Below are positions 1 through 5,111 of a stretch of DNA of 5,111 nucleotides, piece by piece (position 1 is the stretch's first letter; each line of letters begins with the position of its first letter). Position numbers and translations under genes: made by a program. Source of the DNA: Bacteroidales bacterium (GTDB lineage Bacteria; Bacteroidota; Bacteroidia; Bacteroidales; UBA7960); contig PWGY01000252.1 of NCBI GenBank assembly GCA_003554665.1, forward strand, positions 1-5,111. The letters run 5' to 3'. The notes beneath the pieces were generated by a model that did no database searches, was not told the origin of the DNA, and worked only from the letters and a program-made list of their open reading frames with translations.

Positions 1-2890
1 ATCCGGCTCTTTCATTGATAACCATCACCTTGGGCCCCCAGATCCCGGCCATCGGGGTTGTAAACGGACGCCTGTCGGCTGCCTTGGAGTTGAAGTAACC
101 ATGAAGCTGGCGGTTCATGATGTCGACCATATAGTCAGCAGCAGATCCGCCACCGTTATTGCGTTCATCAATCACAGCACCCTTTTTGTGCTGCTGGGCA
201 AAATAATAGCGGTTGAAAAACTGATAGCCCGCATCGCTTGTATTGGGAACATACACATAAGCCAGTTGCCCGTCTGACAACTCATCAACCAGCCGGCGGT
301 TGCCCTCCACCCAATTCATCATGCGAAGTTGATTCTCATTGGAAACAGGAACGACAGTTATTTCGCGGGAACCCTCCATCACAGGCTCACTGTTTACGCG
401 AATTGTGGTTTGACGGTTTGCTGTTCCCTCAAAATATTTGTACAAGTTGACAGATGCATCAACCTGAACGCCGTTTACCGCCAGCAGGTAGTCCCCTTCA
501 TGCACATCAATTCCGGGAGCGGAAAGAGGAGCTCGCATCGTAGGATTCCAGTCTTCCCCGTCATAGATCTTTTTAAAACGGTAATGGTCTCCTGCCACTT
601 CATAATCAGCCCCCAGAAGCCCAACCGGAACACGGTCCACAGAAGGCATATCGCCTCCCCGTACATAGGAATGGCCCACAGCCACTTCACCGCCCATGAT
701 CTCAATCACATAATTCAGATCGGTGCGATGCCTGACGTGGTCCACCCATGGCCTGTACCAGTCATAGATTTCATCCCATGGTGCACCATGTACATTATCC
801 ACATAAAGGAAGTCTCGCTGCAGCCGCCAGCCTTCCCTGAACATCTGCTCCCATTCCTTTTTTGGTTCAATGCGCATGCTGATATTTCCAACAGCCTCCA
901 GCCTGCCTTCTCCCACGTTGGGGGTCCTGCCTGTAGTATTGACAATGCCCCAGGTGGCACCGCTGCGGTAAAGCAGAGAAGCCCTGTCCCCGGAGGTTAC
1001 CGCCTGCAATACGGGCGACAGGAACTCTTCCGACTCGCGCGATGCAAAACTGTAACGATGCAGGGTCCGGCCAAACTGATTGGGCACATTTTCCAGGTAA
1101 AATACATGACCCTCGGGACCGGCAACCAGTCCGGCGTAATCCCTGGCCGGAATATTAACCGCCACAATACGGCTCATAAGTCCTTCGGCATCAATACGTA
1201 CCAAATCATTTTCATCCTCACTGTCATTGCCCTCATCATTGTCATCGGTTTCCTCCTCATCACTTCTGGGCAGCAGTGGTGATTCTCCATCTTCGGCAAG
1301 AACCATCGCATACAGAGAACGGGTAATGGGGCTGTCATAGGCACTCATATCGAGCCAGCCGGTATTCGGACCATAATCGGTACTGGCCAGAAAATAGAGA
1401 TAGTCGCCTGAAGCATCCCAGACCGGGGTAATGGCGTCAGCCATTCCGTCAGTAGCCTGGATCCGTTCCCCGGTTTCAACGTTATAAAGCACGATGGCCT
1501 TAAACATACTCTCCAGGGTATGGGCATAGGCTATCCACCGACTGTCGGGCGACCAGACAGGGTGCATGGTACGTTCGGGAGTCACATAACGGTCGGTATC
1601 TACCAGGTTCACCTCTTCGGTTTCGACATCAACATAATAAAGATTCAGATGGGTATCGGTGTAAGCAATGTACTGGCCGTCGGGCGACCACTCCGGGCGA
1701 AAAAAGAACGAAGGCTCAGGGAGGGCAATTGTCCGGGGCGCTTCCATTCCTTTCTGATCCCGGATCACCAGCTGGTACTCACCCGCTTCATCGGAAAACC
1801 AGGCAATGGACTCCCCGTCGGGAGACCAAACCGGGAAACGATCAGCGACCCCGGTATTGCTTGAAATATTGCGCGGGTCACCATGCTCTCTGGGAACAGA
1901 AAAGACCTCTCCCCTGTACTCAAACAGGGCCCGCTGCCCTTTTGGCGACAGGGACGGGTTTTGAAGTGCAGTGGCACTGACATTCTCCCACCGCGGACGC
2001 GACCAGTGAAAGTCACCGCGGACATTGATCACCAGCTGCTCCTGCCTGTCTCTCTCCGGATCCAGGATGTGCAGGCTGCCTCCCTGTTCATAAACAATGA
2101 CCCCGCCTCCGGCATTGAGATTCTTCACGTCAAATTCCACATGAAAAGTTTCCTGATTCAGGGTCTGCGTAGTCATATCATACGACCAGATATTGGCAGC
2201 ATAATCCCGCTCCGAAATGAAATAGACCGTATTCCCCAGCCATATGGGATTCATGTGACGCTCATCGTCTGTTTGGGGTGTGGTAACCAGGGAATGGTCT
2301 TCCAGATCAAAAACCCAGATCGGTTTGGCCTGACCGGCCCGGTAGTTTCTCCATTCGGGATCCACAAAACCAACCTCCTGATAGGCCACATATCGACCGT
2401 CAGGAGATATCTGGCCATTGTTGGCCCTGGGAACCGGGAGGCTTTCCGGCATACCACCGTTTTTGTGAATGGTATAGAATTTCGATTCGCGGGTGGGAAC
2501 ACTCTCTCTTCCGGAGGCAAAAAGTATATGTTCTCCGTCGGGGGTCCATCCCATCACCTGGTCTGCACCAGGATGCCATGTGAGACGGCGCGGCTGCCCG
2601 CCTTCCACGGGCACCACATAAATGTCGTTATTCCCGTCATACTGGGCAGTAAAAGCCACGAGGCTTCCGTCCGGAGAAAGATGCGGCAAACTCTCGGATC
2701 CTTCATCGCTGGTCAGGCGGCGGGCTTCATCACCATCCCGCTCTACCACCCACAAGTCGTTTGCATACACAAAAACAATATGGTTGTCGCTAATGGTGGG
2801 CTGTCGAAGCAATAAAGTGCCCTCTGAGGCAAAAAGCGGCAGTCCCCAAAGCATAAACGCCATGGAGAATAACAAGAAACGTCTGATCAT
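1..2890 (-). CDS. Exported tricorn-type protease (S41 family, beta-propeller plus PDZ), 3' end cut by window
   Basis: This is a serine protease of the tricorn family, which cuts oligopeptides into short peptides. The reading frame is open for 963 codons from the ATG at 2890-2888 to the window edge, without a stop. Residues 1-22 form a Sec signal peptide (MIRRF, then a hydrophobic run ending LFA before SEG), which favours this start over Met10 or Met13. Propeller repeats with SPDG-like motifs lie at about 72, 117, 162, 315, 356, 402, 447 and 492, fitting two propellers over roughly 25-670. The tricorn signature DRFPVWSPDGESIAWFSD is at about 350-367. The first core domain (about 680-750) carries GHSY with predicted catalytic His740. 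The PDZ domain is about 755-840 (GIDVHEGDYLLAVNG, 793-807). The second core domain starts with DERNNGGG (908-915) and NERAG, after which tricorn has its nucleophilic Ser; base 1 gives T, consistent with a Ser codon. An acidic insert occupies 543-562, and no cysteine is seen. By family knowledge about 100 C-terminal residues, including the active-site Glu, are missing. The family call is firm; the substrate is unknown. Confidence 0.95.
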   Translation of the reverse strand, partial: MIRRFLLFSMAFMLWGLPLFASEGTLLLRQPTISDNHIVFVYANDLWVVERDGDEARRLTSDEGSESLPHLSPDGSLVAFTAQYDGNNDIYVVPVEGGQPRRLTWHPGADQVMGWTPDGEHILFASGRESVPTRESKFYTIHKNGGMPESLPVPRANNGQISPDGRYVAYQEVGFVDPEWRNYRAGQAKPIWVFDLEDHSLVTTPQTDDERHMNPIWLGNTVYFISERDYAANIWSYDMTTQTLNQETFHVEFDVKNLNAGGGVIVYEQGGSLHILDPERDRQEQLVINVRGDFHWSRPRWENVSATALQNPSLSPKGQRALFEYRGEVFSVPREHGDPRNISSNTGVADRFPVWSPDGESIAWFSDEAGEYQLVIRDQKGMEAPRTIALPEPSFFFRPEWSPDGQYIAYTDTHLNLYYVDVETEEVNLVDTDRYVTPERTMHPVWSPDSRWIAYAHTLESMFKAIVLYNVETGERIQATDGMADAITPVWDASGDYLYFLASTDYGPNTGWLDMSAYDSPITRSLYAMVLAEDGESPLLPRSDEEETDDNDEGNDSEDENDLVRIDAEGLMSRIVAVNIPARDYAGLVAGPEGHVFYLENVPNQFGRTLHRYSFASRESEEFLSPVLQAVTSGDRASLLYRSGATWGIVNTTGRTPNVGEGRLEAVGNISMRIEPKKEWEQMFREGWRLQRDFLYVDNVHGAPWDEIYDWYRPWVDHVRHRTDLNYVIEIMGGEVAVGHSYVRGGDMPSVDRVPVGLLGADYEVAGDHYRFKKIYDGEDWNPTMRAPLSAPGIDVHEGDYLLAVNGVQVDASVNLYKYFEGTANRQTTIRVNSEPVMEGSREITVVPVSNENQLRMMNWVEGNRRLVDELSDGQLAYVYVPNTSDAGYQFFNRYYFAQQHKKGAVIDERNNGGGSAADYMVDIMNRQLHGYFNSKAADRRPFTTPMAGIWGPKVMVINERAG
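1205..1264 (-). other. Low-complexity acidic insert in the tricorn second propeller
   Basis: Codons 543-562 of the tricorn-type gene encode a 20-residue stretch in which 13 residues are Asp or Glu and the rest are Ser, Thr, Asn or Gly. On the plus strand it reads as an imperfect run of TCATC/TCCTC-like units. It sits after a family-typical segment (TGWLDMSAYDS, 510-520) and before the next propeller strands, so it is probably a surface loop between blades. It stays in frame. A role in calcium binding or salt adaptation is speculation. Confidence 0.7.
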
Positions 2891-2939
2891 GATGATTTGT
2901 GTTTGGTTGATTGGCTATACATTGATGCACTTTGGGGGC

Positions 2940-2973
2940 TAAAGTTATAAAAGATTATCACACCCCTGCCAAA
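2940..2973 (-). promoter_or_regulatory. Candidate Bacteroidota promoter for the tricorn-type gene
   Basis: Read on the minus strand, TTTG at 2973-2970 is followed after 22 bp by TAACTTTA at 2947-2940. The second element matches the Bacteroidota -7 consensus TAnnTTTG at all but the last base. The spacing lies within the range I recall for the -33/-7 pair in this phylum. Transcription would begin around 2930-2935 and leave a leader of about 40-45 nt before the ATG at 2890. No clear Shine-Dalgarno precedes that ATG, which is usual in the phylum. This is a motif match only. Confidence 0.4.
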
Positions 2974-2982
2974 GAAATTTCG

Positions 2983-2990
2983 TAGATTTG
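2983..2990 (+). promoter_or_regulatory. Candidate -7 element (TAGATTTG) for the M28 peptidase gene
   Basis: TAGATTTG is an exact match to the Bacteroidota -7 consensus TAnnTTTG. It lies 58 bp before the ATG at 3049, which would give a leader of roughly 50 nt. No TTG/TTTG element is seen at the expected upstream distance (about 2957-2965), so the -33 half is weak or absent. The element falls between the two halves of nothing else but lies close to the oppositely oriented tricorn promoter, so the two may share a control region. Confidence 0.4.
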
Positions 2991-3004
2991 GGCCATTGTA
3001 AAGC

Positions 3005-3019
3005 AATTGACATTCAATT
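3005..3019. repeat. Perfect inverted repeat AATTGA-CAT-TCAATT in the M28 leader
   Basis: AATTGA (3005-3010) and TCAATT (3014-3019) are perfect reverse complements separated by CAT. The repeat lies 15-29 bp downstream of the candidate -7 element and 29 bp before the peptidase ATG. It could be a small operator or a weak AT-rich hairpin in the mRNA leader. The arms do not extend beyond 6 bp, so chance is possible. Confidence 0.3.
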
Positions 3020-3030
3020 ACAAGGCCTTT

Positions 3031-3052
3031 AAAAATTAAAATGCCCCCATGA
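3031..3052 (+). promoter_or_regulatory. A-rich translation start region with a 3-codon overlapping mini-ORF
   Basis: The peptidase ATG at 3049 has no GG-rich Shine-Dalgarno but follows the A-rich run AAAAATTAAA (3031-3040), a common arrangement in Bacteroidota. Directly after that run is a second ATG at 3041. It reads ATG CCC CCA TGA, and its stop overlaps the peptidase start as ATGA. The 3049 start is preferred because MKKLFLSFS gives a proper signal peptide and the upstream ATG is out of frame and stops at once. Confidence 0.35.
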
Positions 3053-4560
3053 AAAAACTATTCCTTTCGTTTTCCATCGTTTTTTTCTCGTTTTATCTTG
3101 CTGCAGGACAACAGCCGGATTATGGCGACAATGACCGTGATGCACTTATTAAAGCACTTCATGCGGTTTCAGAAAATGATATTTCCGACTGGATGCATAC
3201 GCTGACCGCTCCTGAAATGAAGGGTCGCCTGTCCGGCGATATTGGTTATGACCGGGCAGCCGACTGGGCCGCGGGCATGTTTGAATCCTGGGATGTGGGC
3301 CCTTTTCTCGATCACGGCTATTTCCAGGAATTCGATCAGCCCTATACCCTGGTCAAAGACAAGGGAAAACTGGAAATCCATATCCCGGTTGGTGACGAAG
3401 CGGTCACCAAATCATATACCTACGGCGACGACTACTGGCCCTGGGGGATTTCCGGAAGCGGCGAGGTAACGGGTGAGGTTGTATACGTGGGCCATGGCAT
3501 TTCAGCTCCGGAACTGGGATACGACGATTATGCCGGTATTGATGTTGAAGGTAAAATTGTGATCACCGAGCTGGGTGTTCCTTACACAGGTAATAACCAG
3601 GACAGCCTGTTGCTGTGGGCGCCTTACGTGGATCACTCCAACAAGATAAAGTTCGCGCTGGAGAACGGCGCCAAAGGACTGATTTTCGCCTACCATGTGG
3701 CCAGCCCCAGGCCAACGGTTGATGAGGATTTTATTTTCCTGGCTTCCACCGATGAAGTGGTGGAAGATTTGCTTGCCGGCACCGGTTATGAGCTTGAAGA
3801 GGTCAGGAATCATATCAGCTCCACCCTCACCCCCAAGTCTTTCAGTACGGGCAAAGAAGCCACGCTCGGGCTGACCACCGAATATCACCCCGATGGAAAA
3901 ACCTCCAACGTGGTGGCCATGATCGAGGGCAGCGACCCTGACCTCAGGGATGAATTCATCGTGGTGGGGGCCCATCTCGACCACCTGGGCATGATGCCTG
4001 TGCTGTTTCCCGGAGCCATGGACAATGCTTCAGGTGTATCACTTGCACTGGGCATTACAAAATCCCTGGCGAAAGCAGAAATAGACCTGAAAAGAAGCCT
4101 GGTCATTCTGCTTTTCGGTGCCGAGGAAGTGGGCCTGGTAGGAGCTAAACACTTCATTGAAGCTTTCCCTTATGATACAGATCAAATTAAAATGATGATC
4201 AACCTGGATATGGTCGGAAGGGGTGATTCATTTTTTGCCTCCACGGCCGAACCCTGGGACTCTCTGCTGGAAGCAATCGAATACAACAACGACAGTTGGG
4301 TACACAGACCCTTTACTCCGGTCAGCCGACCCTGGAATTATCAGATCCGTCCGCGAACCGATGGTGCGGTGTTTTACAATGAAAAAATTCCGGCCATCAC
4401 CTTCGGCACAAGGGGTGCCACAACACCCACCCTCTATCACGTTCCCGAAGACACAATCGAACAGGTGGAAGTAGAGATCATGCGGGATGTGATCAAGGTG
4501 CTTACCATGAGCATTGCCAACCTGGGCAATATGGAATCTCTGGAAACAGAAACCCCTTAA
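3049..4560 (+). CDS. Exported M28 family zinc aminopeptidase with PA domain
   Basis: This is a complete 503-residue metallopeptidase that probably removes N-terminal residues from peptides outside the cytoplasm. Residues 1-20 form a Sec signal peptide (MKK, a hydrophobic Phe/Leu/Ser run, cleavage near LAAG/QQ); there is no lipobox. A protease-associated (PA) domain spans about 140-265 (VVYVGHGISAPE, DDYAGIDVEGKIVI, ENGAKGLIF). The M28 catalytic domain follows from about 285. By family pattern the zinc ligands are His309 (GAHLDHLG), Asp325 (GAMDNASG), Glu360 (GAEEVGLVG), Asp387 (NLDMVGR) and His464 (YHVPEDT). Glu359 is the general base and Asp311 the supporting acid, so the active site is intact. 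Before the last His, the frequent SDH-type motif reads TDGAVF (Asp438). No cysteine is present. The gene is divergent from the tricorn-type gene, so it may trim tricorn products. The reductase gene starts 34 bp downstream on the same strand. Substrate preference cannot be read from sequence; carboxypeptidase activity is possible within M28. Confidence 0.95.
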   Translation: MKKLFLSFSIVFFSFYLAAGQQPDYGDNDRDALIKALHAVSENDISDWMHTLTAPEMKGRLSGDIGYDRAADWAAGMFESWDVGPFLDHGYFQEFDQPYTLVKDKGKLEIHIPVGDEAVTKSYTYGDDYWPWGISGSGEVTGEVVYVGHGISAPELGYDDYAGIDVEGKIVITELGVPYTGNNQDSLLLWAPYVDHSNKIKFALENGAKGLIFAYHVASPRPTVDEDFIFLASTDEVVEDLLAGTGYELEEVRNHISSTLTPKSFSTGKEATLGLTTEYHPDGKTSNVVAMIEGSDPDLRDEFIVVGAHLDHLGMMPVLFPGAMDNASGVSLALGITKSLAKAEIDLKRSLVILLFGAEEVGLVGAKHFIEAFPYDTDQIKMMINLDMVGRGDSFFASTAEPWDSLLEAIEYNNDSWVHRPFTPVSRPWNYQIRPRTDGAVFYNEKIPAITFGTRGATTPTLYHVPEDTIEQVEVEIMRDVIKVLTMSIANLGNMESLETETP

Positions 4561-4594
4561 ACGATTCCATCACCCAACAATATCCAGTAGCATC

Positions 4595-5111
4595 ATGCGT
4601 GAACACGATTTAGATCATATTAAGCCCGAAGGCGATCCGGATAAGAAAGGAATGGATCGCCGCTGCTTCCTGAAAATGGGTGCCATTTTTGCCGGGGGAG
4701 TGGCATCCTTTGGCAGCCTGATCGGCTGTACCGATGACAAACAGCGTATCAGGCTTCCGGGCAAACTTGAAAAAGACGGCACCGTGATCGTCAGGGCGGG
4801 ATGCCCTGCCCATAACTGTGGTGGCAGATGTGTGCTGAAATTGTCGATCCGCGAAGGGAAGATTGTTCGCATCGAAACCGATGACCGTCCGGGCGACGAC
4901 ATCAGCGACCCCCAGCTCAGGGCCTGCATAAGGGGCCGGGCCTACCGCCGCCGCCAATACCATCCTGACAGGCTGAAATACCCCATGAAGCGCGTGGGAA
5001 AGCGTGGGGAAGGACGCTTTGAAAGGATCTCCTGGGATGAAGCACTGGACACCATGGCCGTGGAGATCAAAAGGATCAGGGAAAAATATGGCAACTCAGC
5101 CATCCTGGTTC
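4595..5111 (+). CDS. DmsA-like molybdopterin oxidoreductase catalytic subunit, N-terminal part, 3' end cut by window
   Basis: The first 172 codons of a DMSO reductase-type (bis-MGD) catalytic subunit are present. Such enzymes reduce DMSO, N-oxides or oxyanions during anaerobic respiration. Residues 20-45 resemble a Tat signal (DRRCFLKMG, then a hydrophobic Gly/Ala/Phe-rich segment) ending in LIGC, a lipobox-like motif at Cys45. The N-terminal Fe-S motif is Cys70-X4-Cys75-X3-Cys79-X31-Cys111 (CPAHNCGGRC, then RACIRGRA). The segment DRLKYPMKRVGKRGEGRFER and the following ISWDEAL closely match what I recall of E. coli DmsA/YnfE. ATG 4595 is the chosen start. ATG 4652 (Met20) would still include the twin Arg, but AAGAAAGGA abuts it with no spacing. 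The gene begins 34 bp after the peptidase stop, with no terminator or promoter seen between, so co-transcription is possible. By family knowledge roughly 600 or more residues lie beyond the window, and an Fe-S subunit (DmsB-like) and a membrane anchor would be expected after it. Family call is strong; substrate is undetermined. Confidence 0.92.
   Translation, partial: MREHDLDHIKPEGDPDKKGMDRRCFLKMGAIFAGGVASFGSLIGCTDDKQRIRLPGKLEKDGTVIVRAGCPAHNCGGRCVLKLSIREGKIVRIETDDRPGDDISDPQLRACIRGRAYRRRQYHPDRLKYPMKRVGKRGEGRFERISWDEALDTMAVEIKRIREKYGNSAILV

Noticed and set aside
329..1282. Plus-strand open frame of 317 codons
   Set aside because: It lies exactly in antisense codon register with the tricorn-type gene. 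It stays open because that gene rarely uses TTA, CTA and TCA codons. Its translation shows no recognisable domain, while the minus strand gives a clear tricorn sequence.
475..2520. Several minus-strand open frames of 60-89 codons (475-705, 715-960, 1345-1527, 1765-2025, 2251-2520)
   Set aside because: All share one frame that is offset from the continuous 963-codon tricorn frame, and none shows a domain.
1883..2815. Plus-strand open frame of 310 codons
   Set aside because: This is the same in-register antisense artefact over the propeller region. The minus strand encodes repeated SPDG propeller motifs here.
1..2890. Possible frameshift or pseudogene in the tricorn-type gene
   Set aside because: I translated the minus strand from 2890 to 1 and found one continuous frame. 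Residue numbers at positions 75, 543, 740, 793 and 908 agree with the nucleotide positions, and no stop occurs.
3502..3984. Minus-strand open frame of 160 codons
   Set aside because: It is antisense to the PA and M28 domains of the complete peptidase and has no signature of its own.
4561..4594. Intrinsic terminator between the peptidase and the reductase
   Set aside because: The 34 bases contain no GC-rich stem and no following T run.
4610..4963. Minus-strand open frames of 117 and 104 codons
   Set aside because: They overlap the N-terminus of the reductase, whose Tat motif, four-Cys motif and DmsA-like sequence are unambiguous on the plus strand.

Overview
The window most likely comes from a member of the Bacteroidota, probably anaerobic or facultatively anaerobic. 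The support is a Bacteroidota-type -7 element (TAnnTTTG) in the divergent intergenic region, A-rich leaders without a clear Shine-Dalgarno, and exported S41 tricorn-type and PA-domain M28 peptidases, which are common in that phylum. The DmsA-like reductase at the right edge suggests anaerobic respiration. No rRNA or other taxonomic marker is present, so the assignment stays tentative.

Layout. Bases 2890 down to 1 (minus strand) are one uninterrupted, 3'-truncated gene for an exported tricorn-type protease. It has a signal peptide, two beta-propeller regions, a core domain with the catalytic His, a PDZ domain, and the start of the second core domain. The window ends one base into the codon expected to be the nucleophilic serine. 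Bases 2891-3048 form a 158-bp divergent promoter region. Bases 3049-4560 (plus strand) encode a complete 503-residue exported M28 metallo-aminopeptidase with a PA domain and every expected zinc ligand. After a 34-bp gap, 4595-5111 (plus strand) is the 5' part of a DmsA-like molybdopterin oxidoreductase with a Tat signal, a lipobox-like motif and a four-cysteine Fe-S motif.

How the genes may work together. Tricorn makes short peptides and aminopeptidases trim them to amino acids. In Thermoplasma this chain is cytoplasmic (tricorn plus factors F1-F3). Here both divergently placed enzymes carry export signals, so the pair could act as an envelope peptide-degradation unit that supplies amino acids. 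The oxidoreductase may be a downstream operon member or simply a neighbour; its link to the peptidases is unproven. I see no mobile element, CRISPR array, tRNA, rRNA or clear intrinsic terminator. No wholly new system is evident. The most noteworthy points are the exported tricorn/M28 pair, the glycine next to the tricorn catalytic His, the acidic insert in the second propeller, and the Tat-plus-lipobox leader of the reductase.
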